Below, one piece after another: positions 28,401-35,835 of a stretch of 64,000 bases of DNA. The notes under the pieces are model-generated. The model made no database searches. It was not told the origin of the DNA and saw only the letters and a program-made list of their open reading frames with translations. The stretch spans positions 711,092 to 775,091 of the forward strand of contig NZ_JBGCCU010000001.1 of assembly GCF_041261445.1 (NCBI RefSeq), read 5' to 3'. A program made the position numbers and the translations under genes. The DNA comes from Catenulispora sp. EB89. Its GTDB lineage: Bacteria > Actinomycetota > Actinomycetes > Streptomycetales > Catenulisporaceae. The number at the start of each line of letters is the position of its first letter. Position 1 is the stretch's first letter.

Positions 28401-28875
28401 CGCGCATCCCCTGCACCTCGGGGCGGGCGTGAAGGCGTGGTCCGACGTGTTCGCCGACTACGAGATCCTGCAGCCCTTCGAGCAGCTGGGACGGACCGTG
28501 TACGCACTCACCGACGCGGAGAAGGCGTCGGGCACGCTCACCCGGTTCGACGGGATGGCGACGCCGGTCGGCAAGGTGCTGGGCCTGGAGCGACGGGGGT
28601 GGCGGCGGGGCGCGCCGCAGGACGCCGGGATCCAGGGCTGGATCTCGCGTCCGCTCCCCGACGGCGGCTCGCTCACCGTGGACCTGGACCCCGGCATGAC
28701 CATCGGCTACGTCAGCGAGTGGGGCGAGGTGCAGCGGTTCCGCGCGGTCTTCCTCAGCCGCCACGAAGACGGCGAGGACTACTACTCGGGGCGGAGCTAC
28801 CCGGCGTTCGGCCGCCTCGACGCGCTCACGGCCTCCGAACTGCTGCGGGACCTCACCGAGGCGATGACTCAATGA
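25450..28875 (+). CDS. Large DUF4132 protein
   Basis: 1141 residues, no signal peptide. A Thr-rich N-terminus is followed by a long alpha-helical, HEAT-like region with repeated Ala/Leu/Arg helices (about residues 60-800). The DUF4132 core follows (about 810-1000: FKALKERAAQRVTEIADELGLTPDQLGDRLVPDLGL, SLDYGPRHFTVGFDEQLKPF, FRLVWATF-type block). The C-terminus (IAHPLHLG, FADYEILQPFEQLGRTVYALTD, GYVSEWGEVQRFRAVFLS) is conserved in MolR-like relatives. Function unknown. Its last 23 bp overlap the antiparallel HTH gene. Confidence 0.82.
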   Translation: MSGATTTTEASTTTDASPRDEDTNAIPEAMRRLVIPRRGVAVSKDPTAATNAGPEAAAYYAAWLEENSAAVAVVLDNRPTDPDLTRKYRASNGDLATATPLAAGIAAAIMISPDTPDYADPDGIIDAWIAVRGHAFAAAAAVELFGVKAAGDYHQGSRTSAWLYRKHAAYEDMAESAKYFDLAIHLRRRLASAGEEDYAQAAETLAGQRIALANPTTTGRAWSRILTSFLMPEHVDWVEDDFALLERAHLGLWLAVSSITTERQVAAFPARSVSAWALNQEPAVLWTALDTLGADLLPILVAWRESNPDTLQRLLFVIACTASTDAFHHLLDNVDKKYYTDAIRTAAENFPRRALRVLAEAALRDTPRGLAAANLLRLHVLANNELAEAELPTLPPAARELVEKLRAANVRVPEADPATLPTLLVSPPWLTDAKPAKPVVITGLVAPSESALVWQDGERERRAPQPIVTNPHWTLGSWEDIAARISATKSAGWYANSHFAVEAPEDLVRSVLPVWEPDSWQAETWIPRLVDRFGADALPPILHLARSEPASGIFYLAPFAASEAALLACDWLSRLKTARPFALEWLTRHPAVAARTLIPVAVGKAGKARNAAELAIRTLAARGFTAEITEAAAAYGDAVAQAVAAIVADDGTLTLPKVMPVVPDWAHPRSLPQILLKGRQAALPELSVHYLLLMFAVSKPSEPYAGLETAREICDPASLAAFVAALFENWRGVDYPAKESWAFDASRWFGGDDVVRRLSPMIRTWPGENGHQRAVAGLDVLADIGGDTALMHLYDISQKVKFKALKERAAQRVTEIADELGLTPDQLGDRLVPDLGLAPSGTLSLDYGPRHFTVGFDEQLKPFVADQGGKRLKALPKPGAKDDAELAPAAYQRFSALKKDARTLATSQIARFELAMVAQRRWTSQEFREYFVAHPLLRHIVRRLVWATFSEDGVESTFRVAEDLTFADVADDEYLVADDAAIGIAHPLHLGAGVKAWSDVFADYEILQPFEQLGRTVYALTDAEKASGTLTRFDGMATPVGKVLGLERRGWRRGAPQDAGIQGWISRPLPDGGSLTVDLDPGMTIGYVSEWGEVQRFRAVFLSRHEDGEDYYSGRSYPAFGRLDALTASELLRDLTEAMTQ

Positions 28876-29116
28876 GCTGATACGGCGAAGCCGCCTCCCA
28901 CATCCGCACCATCGCGGCCTCGTCGCCGCCGCACGCATGCACCACCGCGACCACGGCGTCGCGCGGGATCGGCGACTGCCCGGTGAAATACCGGTGCAGC
29001 GCCGACCTGCTGTACGGAACGGCCGACTGGAGCTGGGCGAAGCTCATGCCCGCGCGCACCTTCAGTCGTTCCAGTTCCGACAGCATCCGCTCCTGAGCCC
29101 CCGTACTTGCCGTCAT
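28853..29116 (-). CDS. Small XRE-like helix-turn-helix protein
   Basis: 87 residues. ERLKVRAGMSFAQLQSAVPYSRSALHRYFTGQSPIPRDAVVAVVHACGGDEAAMVRMWEAA follows the pattern of the HTH regions that open many actinobacterial signalling proteins. It contains only the DNA-binding part, so it may be a stand-alone regulator or a remnant. Convergent with and overlapping the DUF4132 gene by 23 bp. Confidence 0.6.
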   Translation of the reverse strand: MTASTGAQERMLSELERLKVRAGMSFAQLQSAVPYSRSALHRYFTGQSPIPRDAVVAVVHACGGDEAAMVRMWEAASPYQLIESSPR

Positions 29117-29467
29117 GGCAACCCCCGTCTGCTTCTCGGATGAGGCGACGGTATTGCGGGACGACGTGCCGATTCATCCTCCTGGCGACCGATCGGCCGT
29201 CAACTTGTGCGGTATCCGTCGGCGGGTTGGGCATCCCAGGTATGACGGGGCGTGCCAGGTGTGACGGCGCGTGCCGGGGACGGCCCGCGAGCCAGATCGG
29301 CGTCCTGGGCCGTCTCGCTCCGCCGGTCAGGCGATGTGGTTCGTGATCCTCGGCTCCAGCAACATGCCCGGCAAGAACGCGCTGGCGGTCACGGTGTTCA
29401 CCCGGAGCCAGGCCGCTTCTTCGGGCCGGGGCAGCGGCACGGCGATGTGCACCGCCCGGATCGTGTG
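29117..29467. other. Intergenic stretch of about 350 bp
   Basis: Between the small HTH gene and the TetR gene. It holds near-repeats (GGGCGTGCCAGGT / GGCGCGTGCCGGGG, about 29238-29281) and one short minus-strand frame (29327-29452). No promoter, terminator or RNA was recognised. Confidence 0.5.
29327..29452 (-). CDS. Possible 41-residue ORF or gene remnant
   Basis: A GTG-initiated frame directly after the TetR stop (starts HIAVPLPRPEEAAWLRV, ends FLPGMLLEPRITNHIA). Codon use is actinobacterial, with GC-rich third positions, but there is no convincing ribosome site or recognised domain. It may be the tail of a decayed gene. Confidence 0.25.
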   Translation of the reverse strand: MHIAVPLPRPEEAAWLRVNTVTASAFLPGMLLEPRITNHIA

Positions 29468-30061
29468 TCAGAGCACGGCGAGCCGGTCCACCAACAGCTC
29501 CAGCCGCACTTCGGTGAGCTCCGGCGGCAGCCGTCCGGCTCGGGTCAGGGTGGCCAGCCCGTGGAGTGCCGCCCAGAACAGCTCGGTGAACACTCCTGGA
29601 TGGACGCCGTCGCCGGCGACCTCTCCAAGGGTCTCCAGCAACGCGGCGAAGGCGTCCTTCAGCGGTGCGGGGGTGTCCTCCTGCGCGAACGCCAGGCCGC
29701 CGTCGAGGTTGAACAAGGCGTCGTAGACCGCCGGGTTGTGCTCGGCGTAGTCGAGCCAGGTGCGGGCCAGGGCGGTGACGCGGGCGCGGGCGTCCGCTGG
29801 GGAGGCCGCAACGGCCGCAGCGGTCGCCGCCCGGAGTGCCGCGGCCAGCTCGGCGGCGCCTTCGAGGGCGACGGCGCCGATGATCTCGCGTTTGCCGCGG
29901 AAGTGGCTGTAGAGGACGGGCTGGCTGTACTCGATGCTCTCGGCGAGCCGGCGGGTGGTGACCGCGTCCCAGCCCTGGTCCTCGGCGAGTTCGCGGGCCG
30001 TCGCCACGATCAGGCGCTCGCGCTGCGCCCGTTCCCGGTGCTTGCGTTCCTGTACCGACAT
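29468..30061 (-). CDS. TetR-family regulator of the DUF1772 gene
   Basis: 197 residues. HTH: IVATARELAEDQGWDAVTTRRLAESIEYSQPVLYSHFRGKREIIGAVALEG. The C-terminal ligand domain contains ARTWLDYAEHNPAVYDALFNLDGGLAF (WHG-like). Divergent from the DUF1772 gene at 30154 with three CTAGCA/TGCTAG-type dyads between them, a typical autoregulated repressor layout. Confidence 0.88.
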   Translation of the reverse strand: MSVQERKHRERAQRERLIVATARELAEDQGWDAVTTRRLAESIEYSQPVLYSHFRGKREIIGAVALEGAAELAAALRAATAAAVAASPADARARVTALARTWLDYAEHNPAVYDALFNLDGGLAFAQEDTPAPLKDAFAALLETLGEVAGDGVHPGVFTELFWAALHGLATLTRAGRLPPELTEVRLELLVDRLAVL

Positions 30062-30070
30062 GGCTCGATT

Positions 30071-30134
30071 CTAGCACTGCTAGACAATCGAGCGACAGCA
30101 GTGCTAGCGTCGCAACATCAGCTAGCAACGCTAG
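30071..30134. promoter_or_regulatory. Three operator-like dyads between TetR and DUF1772 genes
   Basis: CTAGCACTGCTAG (30071-30083, perfect), ACAGCAGTGCTAG (30095-30107, 10/13) and CTAGCAACGCTAG (30122-30134, 5-bp arms). They are spaced 24 and 27 bp between starts. Repeated TetR sites are inferred. Confidence 0.7.
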
Positions 30135-30153
30135 AAATTCAGGAGGGGACACC

Positions 30154-30600
30154 ATGATCAGCACACTCGAGGTATTCACCACCGTGGCCGTCGGCGTGAT
30201 GGTGGGGGTGGAGTTCGCCGTCGCCTTCGTCCTCAACCGGATCCTCGACGCGCTCCCCGACGACAGCGACCAACTCGGCCGCGCGCACGGCGGCCGCATG
30301 CTCGGCGCCGTGATGCCGTTCTGGTACATCGGCTCGGTCGTCCTCGTCGCGATCTGGGCCGCCGCCCGCTGGCACCACCACGGCACCGGCCTCGTCGTCG
30401 CCGGCGGCGCGCTGCTGATCGTGAGCGTGATCATGTCGCTCCTGCTGCTCGTCCCGATCAACAACCAGAACAAGACCTGGACCCCGGAGAACCGGCCGGC
30501 GGACTGGAAGGCGCAGATGAACCGCTGGGACCGCTTCCACTACGTCCGCGTCGCCGACATCATCGCCGCCTTCGCCCTGCTGGTCGCCGCGCTCGTCTGA
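30154..30600 (+). CDS. DUF1772 membrane protein
   Basis: 148 residues with four membrane helices (TVAVGVMVGVEFAVAFVLN; GAVMPFWYIGSVVLVAIWAAA; LVVAGGALLIVSVIMSLLLLVPINNQ; VADIIAAFALLVAALV). The segment VPINNQNKTWTPENRPADWKAQMNRWDRFHYVRV is the DUF1772 hallmark, shared with anthrone-oxygenase-like proteins. Probably repressed by the divergent TetR protein. Biochemical role unknown. GGAGG lies before the ATG. Confidence 0.88.
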   Translation: MISTLEVFTTVAVGVMVGVEFAVAFVLNRILDALPDDSDQLGRAHGGRMLGAVMPFWYIGSVVLVAIWAAARWHHHGTGLVVAGGALLIVSVIMSLLLLVPINNQNKTWTPENRPADWKAQMNRWDRFHYVRVADIIAAFALLVAALV

Positions 30601-30627
30601 CGGATGGCACCCGCGTATCCGCAAGCA

Positions 30628-30655
30628 GGTCCGCATCAGCCATCTGATGCGGACC
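30628..30655. terminator. Bidirectional hairpin terminator
   Basis: GGTCCGCATCAG (30628-30639) and its exact complement (30644-30655) with a 4-nt CCAT loop, between convergent DUF1772 and FMN-binding genes. Confidence 0.85.
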
Positions 30656-30680
30656 CCGATCGTGTGTGCCAGCGGACAGG

Positions 30681-31106
30681 TCAGCTCTTGGCAGCGTCGA
30701 TCGCCGCCTGCAACGACGCCATATACGCCTTCGACGTATACGTAGCCCCGCTCACCCCATCAACATGCGCCGACTGCGTCGCGACCGCCTCGCGCCCCAG
30801 AATCCCCGCCGCGATCACCGAGCGCGCCCAAGAATCGTCGTTGTCGTGCGGAAGGTTGGTCGCGGCCACGAACACGATCCGCCCGTTCGCCACAGTGATC
30901 CGCACCTGCACGATCCCGTGCGTGATCGCGATCGGCGGCCCGGTCACGGTCACGACCGCGCTCGACCCCACCTCGTACGTGCTCTTCGTGGCCGGCGGCT
31001 CCTTCGGCGCGAGGCCGTGCGCCGAGGTCTTGGCGGCGAGCAGGCCGCCCATCGCTCCGACCGTGCCGATGACGGAAAACAGAGTTCTGATGTGAGGAAT
31101 ACGCAT
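30681..31106 (-). CDS. Secreted FMN-binding domain protein
   Basis: 141 residues from ATG 31106. The signal-like N-terminus (HIRTLFSVIGTVGAMGGLLAAKTSAHG) is followed by an FMN-bind domain: GIVQVRITVANGRIVFVAATNLPHDNDDSWARSVIAAGILGREAVATQSAHVDGVSGATYTSKAYMASLQAAI. The SGATYTS motif is the site where FMN is attached covalently to Thr in this family. It lies 65 bp downstream of the ferric-reductase-like gene, suggesting an electron relay from the membrane flavocytochrome to an extracytoplasmic flavin. Confidence 0.9.
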   Translation of the reverse strand: MRIPHIRTLFSVIGTVGAMGGLLAAKTSAHGLAPKEPPATKSTYEVGSSAVVTVTGPPIAITHGIVQVRITVANGRIVFVAATNLPHDNDDSWARSVIAAGILGREAVATQSAHVDGVSGATYTSKAYMASLQAAIDAAKS

Positions 31107-31171
31107 TGGCGTCCCCTGATTCGACTGAATCGACGAAGGTGCCCCGGGAGAGGGCCCGAGCGAAGCTGAAC

Positions 31172-32614
31172 TCAGAAGTCGAAGATCTCGGTGTGGATCC
31201 GCCCCCGGCGCACCCCGGCCCGCCGCAGGTTCCGCACCGCGGCGGAAGCCATGCCGACCGACCCGCAGATGAACACCTCCCGGTCCTCCAGGTCCGGGAT
31301 CAGGTCCAGCAGTCGTTCGACGGACAGCGGATCGTTCCGGCGGCTGCCGATGGCCGGGATGTAGATGATCCGCCCGGCCGCGTTGAGGGCTTCGAGCTCG
31401 CGGGTCAGGATCAGGTCCCCGACCGTCGAGGCCCGCTGGATGAAGACGATGTCGTGCCGGCGGCCGTGCATGGTCTCGACGATCGCGCGCAGCGGCGTCA
31501 CCCCGATCCCGCCGCCGATCATCACCACGCCGTGCTGACGGCGCAGCACCCCGGTGAAGGCGCCGTACGGCCCGTCCAGGAACACCCGGACGCCCGGCCG
31601 CAGCCGCCGCTTCAGCCGCCGGGTGTACCCGCCGACGCACTTGAACGTCAGCCGCAGCGTGTCGGCGTGCGGCGCCGCCGACAGCGAGAACGGATGCGCC
31701 TGGTACCACAGGCTCCGGCTCATGAACCGCCACCGGAAGTACTGCCCGGCCTCGGCCCCGAGGTCGGCGACCCGGCGTCCCGTGATGTACACGCTCATCG
31801 CGTCGGGCCCGACCTCCTCCACCCGCGTCACCCGGAACCGGTGGTGCCGGTTGTTCAGGAGCGGGATCACGATGCGGTTGCACACGATCGCCGCCGCGAC
31901 GATCGCGTGCAGTCCCACCCAGACGTCCGCCGCCCACGGGTTCCGCGTGAACTGCGCGCCGAGGCTGATCTGGTGCCAGAACGCGGCCGCCGCGGCCGGG
32001 TACATCAGCAGGTGGATCGAGTGCCAGCCCTCGTAACCCAGCCGCCGCCGGATGCTCCGGGCCGAGGTGAAGCCCGCCAGCAGCATCACCAGGAACCCGA
32101 TGGTCGCGGCGAGGACCCCCGGATAGGTTCGCAGGATGCTGACCAGGACGGTCGACGGCGGCGCGTGCACGCTGACCGAGTACGCCGCGATCACGAACCC
32201 CGCGTGCGCAGACAACAGCAACACCAGATAGCCGCCCAGGCTGCGGTGCGCGGACGCGAGCCACGAACCCAGCCGGTGCTCCAGCCACGGCACCCGGGCC
32301 ATCAGCGCGATCTCGACCAGCAGCAGATACGCGCCGACCAGCCCGGTGATCTGCGCCAGCATGACGAGGTAGTCCGCCTCCGACTGGAGCCGGTCGGTCG
32401 GCGTCTGCCGCCACCACAGCGCCAACAGGCCCGCGACCCCCGCCGCGAGCACGCCCAACAGCACGGCCGACAGCGGCCGGCGCGGAAGAAGGGGCAGGCT
32501 GTGACGCCAGTCCCGACGGGGTACGACCCAGTCCGGGTCGGACGGCACCTCCACCCCCGCTGACCAACCCTGGACCACGTGAATGCTCCTCACTTCGGGG
32601 CACTCAGAATCCAC
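31172..32614 (-). CDS. Ferric reductase-like transmembrane flavocytochrome
   Basis: 480 residues. The N-terminal half has six membrane helices with paired His in HRSLGGYLVLLLSAHAGF and WHSIHLLMYPAAAAAFWHQI, candidate heme ligands. The C-terminal half is a ferredoxin-NADP reductase module: FAD motif AHPFSLSAAP, NADPH motif VVMIGGGIGVTPLRAIVE, and the ending VFICGSVGMASAAVRNLRRAGVRRGRIHTEIFDF. Likely moves electrons from cytosolic NAD(P)H across the membrane to iron, quinone or the FMN-binding protein encoded next. Confidence 0.9.
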   Translation of the reverse strand: MDSECPEVRSIHVVQGWSAGVEVPSDPDWVVPRRDWRHSLPLLPRRPLSAVLLGVLAAGVAGLLALWWRQTPTDRLQSEADYLVMLAQITGLVGAYLLLVEIALMARVPWLEHRLGSWLASAHRSLGGYLVLLLSAHAGFVIAAYSVSVHAPPSTVLVSILRTYPGVLAATIGFLVMLLAGFTSARSIRRRLGYEGWHSIHLLMYPAAAAAFWHQISLGAQFTRNPWAADVWVGLHAIVAAAIVCNRIVIPLLNNRHHRFRVTRVEEVGPDAMSVYITGRRVADLGAEAGQYFRWRFMSRSLWYQAHPFSLSAAPHADTLRLTFKCVGGYTRRLKRRLRPGVRVFLDGPYGAFTGVLRRQHGVVMIGGGIGVTPLRAIVETMHGRRHDIVFIQRASTVGDLILTRELEALNAAGRIIYIPAIGSRRNDPLSVERLLDLIPDLEDREVFICGSVGMASAAVRNLRRAGVRRGRIHTEIFDF

Positions 32615-32725
32615 CTCGGCGGCCGTTCGCCGGACACGTTTGTTCTAGCTTTTCTCAACCCTTTTCTGAAGCTTTACGGTAATCGCCGACGCCCCGGGCC
32701 TGGCCTGCGAAGTCCTCGCTGACCA

Positions 32726-32756
32726 GTCAGTTCCCGGCCGCCGGTCAGTTCCCGGC
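32726..32756. repeat. 13-bp direct repeat at the SARP gene end
   Basis: GTCAGTTCCCGGC at 32726-32738 and again at 32744-32756 (18-bp period). The second copy contains the stop codon of the minus-strand SARP gene; the first lies beyond it in the same frame. Confidence 0.85.
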
Positions 32757-35597
32757 TTCGCCGGCCAGCGAGTCCGCCTCCTGGGACGCGGCCCGAGCCT
32801 CGCCGTCGGCGCCGTGCCGAGCGGCGATCGCGGCCAGACCGCGCAGGCTCTCGACGAGTCCGTGCCGGTCCGCGGTCTCCCGCCGCACCTCCACGCCCTC
32901 GCGCGCGTACATCAGGGCTCGATCGGTCCGGCCCGCCTTGTCGTGCGCCTCGGCCAGGTTCTCCAGCACCGAGCCGAACCCGGCGTCGCGGTTGCCGGCC
33001 GCCCGGTGGATGGCCTCGGCGGCCTCGCCCTCGGCGATCGAGGCGTCGAACTGGTCGAGCAGCAGGTGCAGATAGCCGAGATTGATGTGGATCCGCGCGC
33101 GGTTGATGTCTCCCTCGGTCAGCTCCAGGCCTCGGCGCAGGTAGCCGATCGCGGCCTCGGGATCGCCGTTCTGCATCGCCACGATGCCCAGGTTGTTCAA
33201 CGCCTTCGCGGCGCCCGCGAACTGCCCGGCGGCCTCCCGGATCGCGACGCACACCTCCAGATGCCCGACCGCCTCGGCTTCGCGGCTGGCCGAGGACAAC
33301 GCGGTCGCCAGGTTGTTGCGCACCGCCGCCTCGGCGTCGTCGCGGCGTCCGGCCACCTTGGCGAGCGCGATCTCGTTGGCCTGGACCCACGCCTCGTGCA
33401 GCCGCAGGTGGCGGAACAGGCCCCACATCGCGGTCGGCAGCTGCCACACCGGCCCGGTCAGGTCATGCTCGGCCGCCAGCCGCTGGACGTCCAGCAGGTT
33501 CACGATCTCGGTCTCGCCCCACTCGACCGCCTCCGACGCGCTCTCCGGGGCGAAGACCCCGGTGACGCCGGGCAGCGGTTCGTCGATCGCGAAGACGTGG
33601 TCCGGGGCCAGGAAGCGTTCCGAGGCGGTCATGCTGTGCACGGCCCAGCCGGCCAGCCGGGCCACCGCCGTGTGCGCGGATTCCGCGTCCTCCTCCTGTG
33701 CGGCACGTTCGGCCGCGAACTCGCGGAGCAGGTCGTGCAGCCCGTAGCGGCCGGCGCGCGGCGAGCGGAGCATGTGGACGTCGACAAGGTGCTCCAGGAC
33801 GCGCTCGGCGTCGGCCAATGGGAGGCCGAGTAGCGAGGCCGCGGCAGGCAGTCCGAGGTCGCCGCCGGGCCACAGGCCGAGCAGGCGGAACGCCCGCGCC
33901 GCGCCTTCCGGGGCGCCCTCGGCCGCGGCCAGACCGGTGTAGCCGATCTCGAAGCTGGCCCGGACGTCCTGGCCGCCGTAGCTGAGCTCGTCGAGCCGGT
34001 GGCGCGCGGCCGTCAGACGCTCGGCGAGGTCGGCGACACGCCAGGCCGGCCGGGACGCCAGCCGGCCGCCCGCCACGCGGATCGCCAGCGGCAGGTCCGC
34101 GCACGCCGTGACGACGGCCTCGGCGGCGTCCGGCTCGGCCGCGATCCGCCGCGCGCCGACGATCTTCGCCAGCAGCTCCCGCGATTCGGCGCGGACCAGG
34201 CCGTCCAGGCCCAGCCGGACCGCCCCGGGCAGGCCGATCAGCCGGTTCCGGGCGGTCACCAGCGCGGCGCCGGCCGCGGTGCCCGGCAGCAGCGGCGCGA
34301 GCTGGTCGGCGTCGCGGGCGTCGTCGAGCACGATCAGGACCCTGCGTTCGGCGAGCAACGTGCGGAAGAGCGCGGCGCGGTCGGCGGTGCCGCCGGGAAC
34401 CGCGTCCGCGGCCATGCCGAGCTGGCGCAGGAAGGAGCCCAGGACCTCGCCCGGATCCGCCGGGACGGCGCCGGTGCCGCGCAGGTCGGCGTAGAGCTGG
34501 CCGTCGGGGAAGCGGGGGCGGGCCCGGTGCGCGGCGCGCAGGGCCAGTGCGGTCTTGCCGACGCCGCCCATGCCGTCGATCGCGGCGATCGGTGCGGGGC
34601 GGACGTCGGGGTCGTCGGGGTAGTCGGTGGCTTCGATGGCTCCGGCGGCTCCGACAGTTTCAGCCGGGACATCGCCGACCGGATCGCCGATCAGCTCCGC
34701 GACCAGCAGCTGCACGGCCTCGTCCCGGCCCGTGAAATCGGCCGTGTCCCGAGGCAGCGCCTGCGGTCGCGGCCACAGCGCGAACACATCGACCCGAGCG
34801 CCCGGCTCGGCCCCGGCCCCGTCGGCATCCAGAATCGTCTGATGCAGGGCCCTGATCTCGGGCCCGGGCTCGACCCCCAAGTCGGACGACAACGCGGCGG
34901 ACAACCCCCGAAACACCTCCAGCGCCTCGGTACGCCGCCCCGCCGCGCTCAGCGCCGCCATCAACAGCGCGTGCGCCGTCTCCCGATGCGGGTACTCGGT
35001 CGCCAGCTCTCGCAGTGCCGAGGCCGCCTCCGCACTGCGGCCCAGCGCCAGATCGGCGCGCGCACCGAGCTCGACGATCTCGGCCCGCGCCTGCGTCCAG
35101 CCCGCCGACTCGTCCCGCAGCAGCCGCTCCGACGCCACGTCGGCCAGCGGCGTCCCGCGCCACAGCGCCAGCGCCGCGGCGGCCTTGTGCGCTACCGTCG
35201 GCCAGTCGGCCAGCCGCGCGGCGGCCCGGGCACTGTGACAGAGCTCTGTGAAGATCGCCGAGTCCAGCTCGGTGTTCGGGTCGAGCCGGACGCGGTATCC
35301 GGGGGCGGCGGTCTGGATCCGGTCGGCGGCCGCTCCCAGGCAGCGCCGCAGCCGCAGGACGTGGCTGCGCAACGTGATCACCGCGCCGTCCGGCGGCTTG
35401 GAGTCCCACAGTGTGTCGATGAGTTCGTCGGCGCTGATCGCGCGGTTCGGGCGGCACAGCAACGCGGCCAACAGGACCCGGGTCTTGGCCGCCGGGATCG
35501 TGATCGGCTCCGCGTCGATCCGGACGTCCAGCGGCCCCAGAAGCCCGAACCAGACCGGTGGGTGGGGGTCCTCGCTCGTCGGTGCTTGTGCCGTCAC
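32745..35597 (-). CDS. AfsR/SARP-family regulator with NB-ARC and TPR domains
   Basis: 950 residues. OmpR-like winged HTH (about 10-105: FGLLGPLDVRIDAEPITIPAAKTRVLLAALLCRPNRAISADELIDTLW) and bacterial transcriptional activation domain (105-255: FTELCHSARAAARLADW, ETAHALLMAALSAAGRRTEALEVFRGL). The NB-ARC ATPase has Walker A GMGGVGKTALALRAAH and Walker B VLIVLDDARDADQL. C-terminal TPRs run about 720-930 (LGIVAMQNGDPEAAIGYLRRGLEL). SARPs activate pathway genes. It is divergent from the peptide/ThiF/M50 operon, 95 bp away, which is its obvious target. Confidence 0.93.
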   Translation of the reverse strand: MTAQAPTSEDPHPPVWFGLLGPLDVRIDAEPITIPAAKTRVLLAALLCRPNRAISADELIDTLWDSKPPDGAVITLRSHVLRLRRCLGAAADRIQTAAPGYRVRLDPNTELDSAIFTELCHSARAAARLADWPTVAHKAAAALALWRGTPLADVASERLLRDESAGWTQARAEIVELGARADLALGRSAEAASALRELATEYPHRETAHALLMAALSAAGRRTEALEVFRGLSAALSSDLGVEPGPEIRALHQTILDADGAGAEPGARVDVFALWPRPQALPRDTADFTGRDEAVQLLVAELIGDPVGDVPAETVGAAGAIEATDYPDDPDVRPAPIAAIDGMGGVGKTALALRAAHRARPRFPDGQLYADLRGTGAVPADPGEVLGSFLRQLGMAADAVPGGTADRAALFRTLLAERRVLIVLDDARDADQLAPLLPGTAAGAALVTARNRLIGLPGAVRLGLDGLVRAESRELLAKIVGARRIAAEPDAAEAVVTACADLPLAIRVAGGRLASRPAWRVADLAERLTAARHRLDELSYGGQDVRASFEIGYTGLAAAEGAPEGAARAFRLLGLWPGGDLGLPAAASLLGLPLADAERVLEHLVDVHMLRSPRAGRYGLHDLLREFAAERAAQEEDAESAHTAVARLAGWAVHSMTASERFLAPDHVFAIDEPLPGVTGVFAPESASEAVEWGETEIVNLLDVQRLAAEHDLTGPVWQLPTAMWGLFRHLRLHEAWVQANEIALAKVAGRRDDAEAAVRNNLATALSSASREAEAVGHLEVCVAIREAAGQFAGAAKALNNLGIVAMQNGDPEAAIGYLRRGLELTEGDINRARIHINLGYLHLLLDQFDASIAEGEAAEAIHRAAGNRDAGFGSVLENLAEAHDKAGRTDRALMYAREGVEVRRETADRHGLVESLRGLAAIAARHGADGEARAASQEADSLAGEAGN

Positions 35598-35626
35598 TGG
35601 TGAAGACCCCCCCAGGTGAGCGCGTT

Positions 35627-35660
35627 CAACGCAGATGCAACGCAGGGGTTCGATGCTAAC
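35627..35660 (+). promoter_or_regulatory. SARP-type direct repeats and -10 of the peptide operon
   Basis: CAACGCAG at 35627-35634 and again at 35638-35645, an exact 11-bp period. A -10-like GCTAAC (35655-35660) begins 9 bp after the second copy. SARP activators classically bind repeats with 11-bp spacing about 8 bp upstream of the -10, in place of a -35. No -35 hexamer is visible. Confidence 0.6.
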
Positions 35661-35692
35661 GCCACTACCGCCGCGAAGGGGGGTGTTCCCGT

Positions 35693-35770
35693 ATGAAGAA
35701 GATCAAGGTCCGCAAGCTCGACAAGGTCGAGGCGACAGTCCACCCGATCACGTACCCGCCGCTGGGCTGA
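35693..35770 (+). CDS. 25-residue putative RiPP precursor peptide
   Basis: ATG 35693 follows AAGGGGGG at 35676-35683. The N-terminal part is basic (MKKIKVRKLDKV), then a short linker and a C-terminal part HPITYPPLG ending in Gly. There is no Cys, Ser or Asn, so lanthionine or thiazole chemistry on Cys is excluded; Thr15, Thr20, His17 and Tyr21 are the reactive side chains. It lies 65 bp before a leader-binding E1-like enzyme and a membrane protease, the usual position of a precursor gene. Precursor role is inferred from size, composition and context. Confidence 0.6.
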   Translation: MKKIKVRKLDKVEATVHPITYPPLG

Positions 35771-35835
35771 TCCGTCGGGCGGGGTCTCGAGCCCGACGAG
35801 GCCCCGCCCCCCACCGTCGTGCGAAAGGAGCCGAC

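Noticed and set aside
26917..28938. 673-codon minus-strand ORF opposite DUF4132
   Set aside because: Shadow caused by high GC; no start signal or recognisable domain.
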